NCBI GenBank assembly: GCA_040414495.1
Contig: JBEDUI010000187.1
Span: forward strand, 1 to 15,445
Length of the DNA stretch: 15,445 nucleotides
Direction of reading: 5' to 3'
Source of the DNA: DATAVB01 sp040414495
GTDB lineage: Bacteria > Actinomycetota > Actinomycetes > Mycobacteriales > QHCD01
The position numbers and the translations under genes are program-made. Shown here piece after piece: positions 6,670 through 13,057 of this stretch. Below the pieces are notes generated by a model. It had not been told where the DNA came from. It worked only from the letters and a program-made list of their open reading frames with translations, and ran no database searches. Position 1 is the first letter of the stretch. The number at the start of each line of letters is the position of its first letter.

Positions 6670-7549
6670 AAGCGGGACGTAGTACGACAAGGGGCCGGGC
6701 CGCGCCGCCGCGTTCCTGCATGACCGCGATCGCCCGCCCGTCCGGGTCGAAGACGCCGTACGGCTCGGTCCGGTTCGCCGGGGCCAGCCGCCCGCCGTTC
6801 GCCACGATCCGGGCCTGTTCGCTGGCTATGTCTCGGCGGCCGAATACCCGCTCTACCAAGGAATCCAGCCCGATCCGGATCGGGTCGTCGAGTTCGGCCA
6901 ATGTGTCCAAGGTCAGCGCCTCGGTGAGGTCGAACGCACCGACCCGGGTCCGGCGCAGCGCGGTCAGGTGACCGCCCACGCCCAGATCGGCGCCGACATC
7001 GCGGGCGATCGCGCGCACGTACGTACCCGAGGAACACCTCAGCGAGATATCCACGTCAAGCAGATCATGTGTGGGTCGGCGAATGGCGAGCACTTCGAGC
7101 CTGGTGATGGTGACCGGACGGGCGGCCAACTCGACCTGCTCCCCCGACCGCACCCGCTCGTACGAGCGCCGGCCCTCGACCTTTACGGCGCTCACCGATG
7201 AGGGCACCTGCAGGAAATCGCCTGTGTACCGGGCGAATGCGGCTCGTACGGCGTCCTCGGTCAGGTCCTTGGCCGGGGTCCCGGCGGTAATCTCGCCCTC
7301 GGCGTCATCGGTCACAGTGGACTGTCCTAGTCGGACAGTGGCGTCATATGCCTTGTCGCCGGCGGAGAGGTAGCCGAGCAGTTTGGTCACTCGCTCGACG
7401 CCGACCAGGAGCACGCCGGTCGCCATCGGATCCAGCGTGCCGGCGTGCCCGACCCGCCGGGTGTGCGCGATCCGGCGCATCCGGCCGACCACGTCATGTG
7501 AGGTCCACCCGGTCGGCTTGTCCACGACGACCAGTCCGCTCTCCGCCAT
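6668..7549 (-). CDS. truB: tRNA pseudouridine(55) synthase
   Basis: TruB converts U55 of the tRNA T-loop to pseudouridine. The sequence shows GLVVVDKPTGWTSHDVV at the N-terminus and RRVGHAGTLDPMATGVL with the catalytic Asp40. KAYDATVRLG carries the conserved Tyr that packs on the target base, VPSSVSAVKVEGRRSYERVR is the next family block, and SLRCSSGTYVRAIARDVG lies near residue 190. The C-terminal domain is the short actinobacterial type. Two in-frame ATGs are possible: at 7558 GGGAAG is almost adjacent, while at 7549 it is 10 nt upstream, so 7549 (293 residues) is preferred. The gene normally follows nrnA/dinF in actinobacteria. Here about 550 bp of repeat-rich DNA, a two-gene unit on the other strand and a methyltransferase gene separate it from the MATE gene, so it must have its own promoter. 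Confidence 0.97.
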   Translation of the reverse strand: MAESGLVVVDKPTGWTSHDVVGRMRRIAHTRRVGHAGTLDPMATGVLLVGVERVTKLLGYLSAGDKAYDATVRLGQSTVTDDAEGEITAGTPAKDLTEDAVRAAFARYTGDFLQVPSSVSAVKVEGRRSYERVRSGEQVELAARPVTITRLEVLAIRRPTHDLLDVDISLRCSSGTYVRAIARDVGADLGVGGHLTALRRTRVGAFDLTEALTLDTLAELDDPIRIGLDSLVERVFGRRDIASEQARIVANGGRLAPANRTEPYGVFDPDGRAIAVMQERGGAARPLVVLRPA

Positions 7550-7617
7550 GCCGGCCATTCTTCCCGAGCGGTCGACCGACCCTGGCGCCGACTCGTTCGA
7601 ATAGGCAGCCGTGATGT

Positions 7618-7695
7618 CGACCCACCCCGGACTGCTTCCCGAGTCGCGCCGACCCGCCCCGAGCTGCTTCCTGAGTCGCGCCGACCCGCCCCGGA
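7618..7695. repeat. 32-bp tandem repeat, about 2.5 copies
   Basis: The unit beginning CTGCTTCCCGAGTCGCGCCG occurs at 7632-7663 and again at 7664-7695, with few differences. The last 14 bases of the unit (CGACCCRCCCCGGA-like) also occur at 7618-7631. The repeat lies 70-150 bp upstream of truB, in non-coding DNA. It could be a variable-number tandem repeat. Confidence 0.75.
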
Positions 7696-7720
7696 CGCGC
7701 GGCTGTCACGCCCCACGCAC

Positions 7721-7795
7721 TTATTGCAGCGACGGTGACAGCAGGGCGGAAATTCGCCGCTCAAAACAACCCTGGTGTCACTGTCGCTGCAATAG
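7721..7795. repeat. 25-bp inverted repeat, potential large hairpin
   Basis: TATTGCAGCGACGGTGACAG at 7722-7741 and the next five bases (to 7746) are repeated in inverted form at 7770-7794 with two mismatches, around a 23-bp centre. As RNA either strand could fold into a long stem. The right arm is the first unit of the direct-repeat array that follows, so the left arm is an inverted copy of the same repeat family. It lies between truB and the regulator gene, which are divergent. Confidence 0.8.
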
Positions 7796-8030
7796 GGGCG
7801 AAGGCTTGGCCGGGACGGAGGCCGATACCGACCTTCATTTCACGCTCGTTGCAGTAAGGACGGACGCGTCGCAGCTACGACGGATTCGACCAACCCTGAT
7901 GTCACGCTCACCGCAATAAGGACCGAAGCTTCGCAGTCGTCAGACCAACCCTGCCGTCACCGTTGCTGCACCACCGGCACAGGCTTCGCCGCACCAAACG
8001 AACCCTGCCGTCACCGTCGCTGCAACTTGC
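7768..8030. repeat. degenerate direct-repeat array, five units of about 54-62 bp
   Basis: A core close to CCCTGNYGTCACCGTYGCTG followed by CAATAAGG recurs with CCCTG (or its degenerate form) at 7770, 7832, 7894, 7949 and 8003, all in the same orientation, plus an inverted copy at 7721-7746. The intervening DNA is also partly conserved: a GACCGAAGCTTCGCAG-like block and an ACCAA block recur between cores, so whole units were duplicated. The third and fourth cores differ most. No open frame with coding character covers it. The array stops about 10 bp before the regulator's -35 element. Possible roles are multi-site protein binding, a structured RNA, or a dispersed intergenic repeat family. Confidence 0.75.
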
Positions 8031-8039
8031 GCGATTGCG

Positions 8040-8089
8040 TTGACACCCGACTTAGCACCTGCCAATATTTTCTAGCAGGTGCTAAGGAG
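8040..8089 (+). promoter_or_regulatory. promoter with two operator-like palindromes for the regulator/PspB-like unit
   Basis: TTGACA at 8040-8045 is a perfect -35, with CAATAT at 8063-8068 as -10 after a 17-bp spacer. A 12-bp perfect inverted repeat, CTTAGCACCTGC at 8051-8062 and GCAGGTGCTAAG at 8075-8086, flanks the -10. Each arm is itself the core of a smaller palindrome: TAGCACCTGCCA at 8053-8064 and TAGCAGGTGCTA at 8073-8084, centred exactly 20 bp apart, about two helical turns. This suggests two dimers bound on one DNA face across the promoter, hence repression, most simply by the regulator it drives. AAGGAG at 8084-8089 is the ribosome binding site, 9 nt before ATG 8099. Confidence 0.75.
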
Positions 8090-8098
8090 AGGCGTTCA

Positions 8099-8512
8099 AT
8101 GACCCAACTTGACGGCCCCGAACTGGTGCTGGTGTTGGCCACCCTGGCCAACCCACACCGCCTCCGGGTCGTCGCGGCATTGGCCGGCGGACGCAATTAC
8201 GTCAGCCAACTGGCGCGCGAATTGGGTATTAGCCGCGCGCTGCTGCAGGTGCATTTACGCAAACTCGAGTCGGCCGGACTGGTCGAGTCGAGGATCGAAG
8301 TCTCCGACGACGGCAAGGCCATGAAGTTCTACGAGGTCACGTCGTTCGCGGTGCACCTGACGCCGCAAGCCATCGCCACCGCCGCCCGCACGCTACCCGC
8401 CGAGAAAGGGCCCGCCAAAAAAGAGCCCGCCAAGAAAGAGCCCGCCAAGAAAGAGCCGGTCGAGAAAGAGCCGGTCGAGAAAGAGCCGGTCGAGAAAGGA
8501 CCCCAACCGTGA
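8099..8512 (+). CDS. ArsR-like winged-helix transcriptional regulator with Lys/Glu/Pro repeat tail
   Basis: The protein has 137 residues from ATG 8099. Residues about 8-62 form the helix-turn-helix: LVLATLANPHRLRVVAAL, then NYVSQLARELGISRALLQVHLRKLESAGLV with the likely recognition helix at 44-57. The wing is ESRIEVSDDGKAMKFYEV at 63-80. There are no cysteines, so it lacks an ArsR metal site. From residue 102 the tail is seven five-residue repeats of the type KKEPA/EKEPV, encoded by 15-bp repeats, probably disordered. An upstream in-frame start exists at 8027, but it would read through the operator and the ribosome binding site, so 8099 is chosen. Its stop overlaps the next start (GTGA). It is most simply an autorepressor that senses something connected to the membrane protein encoded next, which is inference. 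Confidence 0.88.
   Translation: MTQLDGPELVLVLATLANPHRLRVVAALAGGRNYVSQLARELGISRALLQVHLRKLESAGLVESRIEVSDDGKAMKFYEVTSFAVHLTPQAIATAARTLPAEKGPAKKEPAKKEPAKKEPVEKEPVEKEPVEKGPQP
8402..8506 (+). repeat. 15-bp in-frame tandem repeat (7 units) in the regulator gene
   Basis: Seven consecutive 15-bp units of the form RAGAAAGAGCCSGYC encode EKGPA, KKEPA, KKEPA, KKEPV, EKEPV, EKEPV and EKGPQ. Several neighbouring units are identical or differ at one base, so recent slippage or unequal exchange is likely. Because the unit is a multiple of three, copy number can change without a frameshift. Confidence 0.9.
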
Positions 8513-8727
8513 GCCACGCGATGATCTGGACGTTCGGAATTCTGGCGTTTTTCCTGCTATTGATTCTCATCAGCAAGATCGGCAGGCGGCACAGCTACGC
8601 CTACGGAGCACTTGCGCCGCAACAAGACCAGAAGGTGAATGCACGACTGGAGGAAATCAATCAGAAGCTGGACGGTCTGCAGACCCAACTATCCGGGCTG
8701 GAACGCATTCTCAAAGAAGTCGAATAA
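8509..8727 (+). CDS. PspB-like small membrane protein (one TM helix plus coiled coil)
   Basis: The 72-residue protein has one membrane helix at about residues 5-22 (MIWTFGILAFFLLLILIS), a basic stop-transfer segment (KIGRRH) and a C-terminal amphipathic coiled coil from about 40 (QKVNARLEEINQKLDGLQTQ) ending LSGLERILKEVE. This layout, including the LERIL-type end, resembles PspB of the phage-shock response, but sequence identity is low and homology is not shown. The tail should face the cytoplasm by the positive-inside rule. The GTG start overlaps the regulator's stop in GTGA, so translation is coupled. It may hold or sense the regulator or a membrane partner. The stop is 3 bp from the stop of the convergent methyltransferase gene. 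Confidence 0.78.
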   Translation: MSHAMIWTFGILAFFLLLILISKIGRRHSYAYGALAPQQDQKVNARLEEINQKLDGLQTQLSGLERILKEVE

Positions 8728-8730
8728 GGG

Positions 8731-9759
8731 TCAGGATTTACGGGCGACGATCAGGTCGCGATTGATGGCCTGGTCGACCCGGTGCGCGAAATCGTCGAAC
8801 CCCGCCGAATCACGTACGACAAATCCATTGTCGGCCAACAGCGCCGCCAACTCCTCACGCTTGGCCACGTACGTATTCCACGAAATTCCCAGCGCCCCAC
8901 CGGACCGCAGCACTCGGGCCCAGGCCGGCAACGCCTCGGCCAGCAGTTCGGCCGGGCTGCGGGTCAACTGCCGCGACCGGCTCCCGTGCTGCACCCCATA
9001 CGGCGCATCGGCGACCAGGACGTCGAACGAATCCGGCTTGAAGAAATCGGCGCAGCGCCGGGTGTCACCGTTCACATAGGACACCCGCAGCGCCGACCCG
9101 GCCTTGAACTGCTCCTTGCTCAGCCCGACGCTCACATCGAGCCGGCGCCCCAACCGTTCCCGGTCGCGCCGGATCGTGGCGTGCTCGACCTTGTGCTTGA
9201 CTCGGTTGTTCTTCAACCAGGTTTCCACAAATACCGAATACGCCTCGAAATCCTTGCTGTCGATATCAACCCCGGTGACGTCCAGGCCGTACATCATCGC
9301 CTGGTTCAACGTGGTCCCCCGCCCGCACATCGGATCGAGCACCTTCATCCGACCGGACAGCAGCGCCGCCGGATCATCGGCCGACACGGCGGTGACGTTG
9401 AACAGCAATTTCGTGAAATGCTCATTGGTCTTGCCGGCGTATTTCTGCGTGGTCAACAAATCGCTGCCGAACTTGTCCAGCGGCTCGATCAGGACCGGTC
9501 GCAGCAACTCCCCCTCAAGTTCGAACAGTGCGTACAACGACGAGAGGTTCGACAGGTACGCAACGTCCTGCGCCGAGAGCGGCTCCGAGCGCACCGAGAT
9601 GTACGGCACGCCGCCGATCGTCGTCTCGGCCAACTCGGCCACCTTGCCGCCGAGCACGGCGTCGTTGAAGACCCGGATCTCGCTCTGCAGCAGGCGAATC
9701 GAGGACTTGGCGTAGACCCGGTTGGCGGCCGGCGAGACGAGGATGCGGTAGTCAGTCAT
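8731..9759 (-). CDS. TRM11-like SAM-dependent tRNA methyltransferase
   Basis: The 342-residue protein has an N-terminal region of about 125 residues (RILVSPAANRVYAKSSIRLL onward) in the place of a THUMP or ferredoxin-like tRNA-binding domain. A Rossmann methyltransferase domain follows: motif I LDPMCGRGTT at 141-150, motif II VTGVDIDSKD at 161-170 and motif IV ADAPYG at 250-255. The C-terminus contains RSGGALGISWNTYV. TRM11/TrmG10 enzymes make N2-methylguanosine at tRNA position 10 in archaea and eukaryotes. This bacterial branch is less well characterised, so the target is inferred. Motif IV is D-A-P-Y instead of D/N-P-P-Y. It begins 22 nt after the MATE stop on the same strand and is probably co-transcribed. 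The ribosome binding site is poor. Confidence 0.82.
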   Translation of the reverse strand: MTDYRILVSPAANRVYAKSSIRLLQSEIRVFNDAVLGGKVAELAETTIGGVPYISVRSEPLSAQDVAYLSNLSSLYALFELEGELLRPVLIEPLDKFGSDLLTTQKYAGKTNEHFTKLLFNVTAVSADDPAALLSGRMKVLDPMCGRGTTLNQAMMYGLDVTGVDIDSKDFEAYSVFVETWLKNNRVKHKVEHATIRRDRERLGRRLDVSVGLSKEQFKAGSALRVSYVNGDTRRCADFFKPDSFDVLVADAPYGVQHGSRSRQLTRSPAELLAEALPAWARVLRSGGALGISWNTYVAKREELAALLADNGFVVRDSAGFDDFAHRVDQAINRDLIVARKS

Positions 9760-9781
9760 GGCGCCGCTTACTCTAAACGCT

Positions 9782-11077
9782 TCACGCGCCCACCAGCGCC
9801 CAGCGTTCGCCGCGGGTCCGCCAGACCATGCCGGCCAGCCGCAGCAGGATGAACAACGTCAACCCGGCCCAGACGCCGCCCAGCCCTAGATGCAGTACGT
9901 ACGCCACTACGGTCATCGGCAGAAATCCGCCGAGCGCACTCACCACGGTCAAGGTACGCAGGTAAGCCACATCGCCAGCGCCCATCAGCACCCCGTCCAA
10001 CGCGAACACCACGCCGGCCGGAATCTGCATGGCCGCGAACCACGGCCAGGCGACGTGCGCCTGCGCCACCACCGAGGCGTCCGAGCTGAACAGCGCGGGC
10101 ACCACCGACCAGCCGACCATGGCCAGCACCGCGAACACGAAACCGGCCCCGCCGCCGTACCAAGCCACCAACCGGGCGGTCGAGCGGGCCCGGGCCGTAT
10201 CGCCAGCGCCCAAAGCGCCACCAACCAACGCCTGCGCCGCGATCGCGAACGAATCCAGCACCAGGGCCAGGAAGTTCCACAGCTGCAGTACGACCTGGTG
10301 CGCGGCGATCTGCGCGGTACCCATCCGGGCCGCCACCGCCGCCGCGGTCAGGAAACACAACTGCATGCCCAAGGTCCGGGCGACCAGATCACGCGCGACG
10401 ATCGCCTGGGCCCAGATCGTGGCCCGGTCCGGTCGCAGCGATACCCGTTCGACCAACAAAGCGCGCAGGAACAACGCCGCCCCGACCGTCTGCGCGCAGA
10501 CGTTCGCGATAGCCGAGCCGGTCAGGCCGAGCCCGACCGGGTACACCAGCAACGGGCACAAAATCGCTGACAAGCCGTTGGCGGCGCCGACGAAAACCAG
10601 TGGCCGCCGGGTGTCCTGGACCCCGCGCATCCAACCGTTGCCGGCCAGGCTGATCAGAATGCACGGCGCCCCACAGACCGCGATCCGCAACCACCGTGTC
10701 GCCGCCTGAGCCACCGCATGGTCGCCGCCGGAGAGCAGCGACGCGGCCGGCGCCGCCAACAGTTGACCGGCCAGCAGGATCAGCAGGCCGATGCCGATCG
10801 CCAGCCAGGTCGCCTGTACGCCTTCCCGTACGGCGTCCTGTCGCCGGCCTGCGCCGAACCGCCGAGCCGCCCGACCCGTAGTGCCATAGGCAAGGAAATT
10901 GCACTGCGCGGAGACCTGGGCCAGCAACGAGGCGCCGATGCCCAGCGCTCCGAGCCGGACCGCACCGAGGTGACCGACCACGGCCGTATCGACCAACAAG
11001 TACAGCGGCTCGGCCGCCAACGCCCCGAGCGCGGGCAGTGCGAGCGAGATGACCCCGGGGGAACGACGTTCAGACAC
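9782..11077 (-). CDS. MATE-family efflux transporter (DinF-like)
   Basis: The 431-residue protein has about twelve membrane helices in two MATE halves. The opening ISLALPALGALAAEPLYLLVDTAVVGHLG contains the DinF-branch E-P-L-Y and the helix 1 Asp30. The GNGWMRGVQDTRRPL segment (about 145-160) and the matching DGVLMGAGDVAYLR near residue 375 are the paired motifs of the two halves. MATE proteins exchange cationic or other drugs and metabolites for protons or Na+; the substrate is unknown. A dinF gene at this place, after nrnA, is usual in actinobacteria. The start is GTG at 11077 with GGGAGA about 10 nt upstream; an out-of-frame ATG-ATG lies between. The start region is divergent from the 11127 gene, leaving 49 bp for both promoters unless the MATE gene is read from infB. 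Confidence 0.93.
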   Translation of the reverse strand: MSERRSPGVISLALPALGALAAEPLYLLVDTAVVGHLGAVRLGALGIGASLLAQVSAQCNFLAYGTTGRAARRFGAGRRQDAVREGVQATWLAIGIGLLILLAGQLLAAPAASLLSGGDHAVAQAATRWLRIAVCGAPCILISLAGNGWMRGVQDTRRPLVFVGAANGLSAILCPLLVYPVGLGLTGSAIANVCAQTVGAALFLRALLVERVSLRPDRATIWAQAIVARDLVARTLGMQLCFLTAAAVAARMGTAQIAAHQVVLQLWNFLALVLDSFAIAAQALVGGALGAGDTARARSTARLVAWYGGGAGFVFAVLAMVGWSVVPALFSSDASVVAQAHVAWPWFAAMQIPAGVVFALDGVLMGAGDVAYLRTLTVVSALGGFLPMTVVAYVLHLGLGGVWAGLTLFILLRLAGMVWRTRGERWALVGA

Positions 11078-11126
11078 GATGCATCATTCTCCCTGCCCAA
11101 ACCCGGACACCGCGAGGAGGAGACCG

Positions 11127-11606
11127 GTGCAGGTCAGTACACCGGACGGATACGAGCTGACGGTACGAACGAACCGATTTCTGTGGCGGCGCCGGCTGCG
11201 GGTCTGGATGTTCGTGGACTACGTCGATGGCGGGAACAGCATTCTGGACGTGATCGTCGCGTTGCCGTTCCTCGCGCTGGGCGCGGTGGCGTTGGTCGAG
11301 CTGGCGGTGCTGATCGTGCTGTTGCCGGTCAGTGCGTTGCTGCACGCAGCCGGCCGACCCAGCCGCGATGTGGTTGCGCTGCAGCGGATTCCGGCCAAGA
11401 GCGGCCGGCGGCGATTCCGGGCCCGCACGATGCTGCGGCTACCCGACGCCACCGCGGCGCAGCGGTTCATGACCGGCGTCATCCACCATGCCCAGGCCGG
11501 CGGCCGGCTCGGCGACCAGGTCGTCGCCGGGTGGCTGCGGGCCGAAGGAGGCCGGATCGCCTCAGGCGACGCGCTCTGGCCCGCGGCCGGCCCGGTCAAG
11601 AGCTGA
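11127..11606 (+). CDS. small membrane protein of unknown function, antisense within the infB-MATE cluster
   Basis: The protein has 159 residues from GTG 11127, which has an excellent GAGGAGGAGA at 11113-11122. The frame is also open upstream to 11049, but those codons overlap the MATE start and lack a ribosome binding site. The N-terminus (STPDGYELTVRTNRFLWRRR) is polar and basic. A long hydrophobic stretch at about 39-75 could form a two-helix hairpin. The C-terminus (from about 76) is soluble and Arg-rich, with MLRLPDATAAQRFMTGVIHH. I do not recognise the family. It is encoded opposite to its neighbours: divergent from the MATE gene and overlapping the 3' end of nrnA by 45 bp, so read-through of the infB cluster would be antisense to it. 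Confidence 0.78.
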   Translation: MQVSTPDGYELTVRTNRFLWRRRLRVWMFVDYVDGGNSILDVIVALPFLALGAVALVELAVLIVLLPVSALLHAAGRPSRDVVALQRIPAKSGRRRFRARTMLRLPDATAAQRFMTGVIHHAQAGGRLGDQVVAGWLRAEGGRIASGDALWPAAGPVKS

Positions 11607-12566
11607 CCGCAACGCCGCGACGGCATCGGCCAGCGACCCGCGCGCCGTATAGCCGGCGGCGAACCGGTGACCCCCGCCGCCCAGACTCGTACACACCGAG
11701 CCGACGTCGCAGCGCCCACGCGACCGGGTCGAGACCAACCACACCCCAGGCGTGTGCTCCTTGAAAACCGCTGCCACATCGGCGTTTTCCGCCGACCGGA
11801 CCACGTCGACGACCGCCTCGGCCTGGTCGAACGGGACGTCGTGGTGATCCAGATCGGCCACGGTGACCGACGTCCACACCAGACCCAGGCCATCGACGGC
11901 GCCCTGATCAAGCACCACCCGACCGAGCACAGTGGACAGCAACGGCAACCAACCGGCAGGCCGGGTGTCGAACAGCGACCGGCTGACCGACTCGTGCGGT
12001 ACCCCGACCGCCAGCAGCCGGGCCGCCAGCCGGTGCACCTGCGGAGTCGTACTGGCGTGCCGGAACGAACCGGTGTCGCTGGCGATCGCCGCGTACAGGC
12101 AGGTCGCGATCGGTACGTCGTACGGGACCCCGAGCCGGTCGATCAATTCGGCCACGACCAGGCCGGCCGCGGCCGCGTCCGGGTCCAACAACGCGATGTC
12201 GCCGAACCCGTCGTTGGAGACGTGGTGATCGACGACCAGCAGCGTGCCGGCCGCCTCCGCCTGCACCGCCACGTTCCCGAGCCGGGACGGGCTGGCCGTA
12301 TCGACCGCGACGAAGACGTCGGCCGGACCCAGTTCCGCCGACGGCACCAGCAGGTCCTGACCGGGCAGGATCCGCAACTGCCGCGGCACGATGAACGGCT
12401 CGGGCACGCTGGCCCGTACCGGAATTCCCAGGTGCCGCAGCGCATGCGTCAACGCCAGCACGCCGCCCAGGGTGTCGCCGTCGGGATGTACGTGCCCGCA
12501 GATGGCGACGGTGTCGGCTCCACGCAGCGCGGCCAGCGCCGCCGCCCACACCGCCTCGTCGATCAC
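11562..12566 (-). CDS. nrnA: bifunctional oligoribonuclease / pAp phosphatase (DHH-DHHA1)
   Basis: The 334-residue protein degrades short oligoribonucleotides from the 5' or 3' end and dephosphorylates 3'-phosphoadenosine 5'-phosphate. The DHH domain shows GHVHPDGDTLGG (His25, Asp29, Asp31), VAVDTASPSRLG (Asp89), VVDHHVSND (Asp113-His114-His115) and ASDTGSFRH (Asp164), all metal ligands of the two-Mn site. The DHHA1 domain ends with SLGGGGHRFAAGY at about 295-307, the substrate-binding glycine loop. Length and motifs are complete, so it should be active. The GTG start overlaps the rbfA stop (GTGA), so translation is coupled. Its 3' end overlaps the convergent membrane-protein gene by 45 bp. 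Confidence 0.95.
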   Translation of the reverse strand: MIDEAVWAAALAALRGADTVAICGHVHPDGDTLGGVLALTHALRHLGIPVRASVPEPFIVPRQLRILPGQDLLVPSAELGPADVFVAVDTASPSRLGNVAVQAEAAGTLLVVDHHVSNDGFGDIALLDPDAAAAGLVVAELIDRLGVPYDVPIATCLYAAIASDTGSFRHASTTPQVHRLAARLLAVGVPHESVSRSLFDTRPAGWLPLLSTVLGRVVLDQGAVDGLGLVWTSVTVADLDHHDVPFDQAEAVVDVVRSAENADVAAVFKEHTPGVWLVSTRSRGRCDVGSVCTSLGGGGHRFAAGYTARGSLADAVAALRSALDRAGRGPERVA

Positions 12567-13003
12567 TCGTCGACGCCTTCGTCAGACTCCGTGCTGCGGT
12601 AAGGATCGGGGTCGCCGGCGTGTTCGGCGCCGACGCGGGCCTGGCGTACCTCGTCGTCGGCCCGCCGCGCCCGTTCCAGAACCTCGTCGATGTGCCGGGC
12701 CGCGTCCGGCACGACATCTGGTTGGAAGGCCAGGGTCGGGGTGAACCGGACGCCGGTCTGGCGGCCCACTTCGCTGCGCAGAATGCCGGTGGCGCTCTTC
12801 AACGCCGCCGCGCTGGCGGCGTGATCGGCCTCGTCGCCGTAGACGGTGTAGAAAACGGTGGCATCGTGCAGATCACCGGTCACCCGCACATCGGTGATCG
12901 TCACCATCCCCAGCCGCGGGTCTTTGATCCGGTTCTCGATCGTGGTGGCCACGATTTCACGGATGCGTACGGCGAGTCGCCGTGCTCGACCTGGATCGAC
13001 CAT
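12563..13003 (-). CDS. rbfA: 30S ribosome-binding factor A
   Basis: The 146-residue protein has the KH-type fold of RbfA, which binds free 30S subunits and helps 16S rRNA 5'-end maturation. Diagnostic segments are RARRLAVRIREIVATTIENRIKDPRLG at the start, VTITDVRVTGDLHDATVFYTVYG, and ILRSEVGRQTGVRFTPTLAFQPD near residue 90. The C-terminus (from about 122) is an acidic, probably disordered tail, longer than in E. coli but usual for actinobacteria. AAGGAGAG lies 6 nt before ATG 13003. The stop overlaps the nrnA start by 4 nt. There are 54 nt between it and the DUF503 gene. Confidence 0.96.
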   Translation of the reverse strand: MVDPGRARRLAVRIREIVATTIENRIKDPRLGMVTITDVRVTGDLHDATVFYTVYGDEADHAASAAALKSATGILRSEVGRQTGVRFTPTLAFQPDVVPDAARHIDEVLERARRADDEVRQARVGAEHAGDPDPYRSTESDEGVDE

Positions 13004-13057
13004 TGGTCTCTCCTTCTGCTACGGGGATGGATTTCTCATCCGCTGCATTTCCTGGAA

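Noticed and set aside
7768..8030. CRISPR array
   Set aside because: The repeats are degenerate, the period varies between 54 and 62 bp, the between-core DNA shares sequence from unit to unit, and no cas genes are nearby.
8051..8086. CIRCE element for HrcA
   Set aside because: The outer TTAGCAC/GTGCTAA matches, but CIRCE has TTAGCACTC-N9-GAGTGCTAA. Here the inner bases and spacing differ, and the downstream genes are not chaperones.
8099..8512. Metal-sensing ArsR repressor
   Set aside because: The fold fits ArsR, but the protein has no cysteine and lacks the ELCVCDL-type metal site.
11667..12602. Long plus-strand open frame opposite nrnA
   Set aside because: NrnA is unambiguous by its DHH and DHHA1 motifs; the opposite frame is low-complexity Arg/Gln/His-rich shadow.
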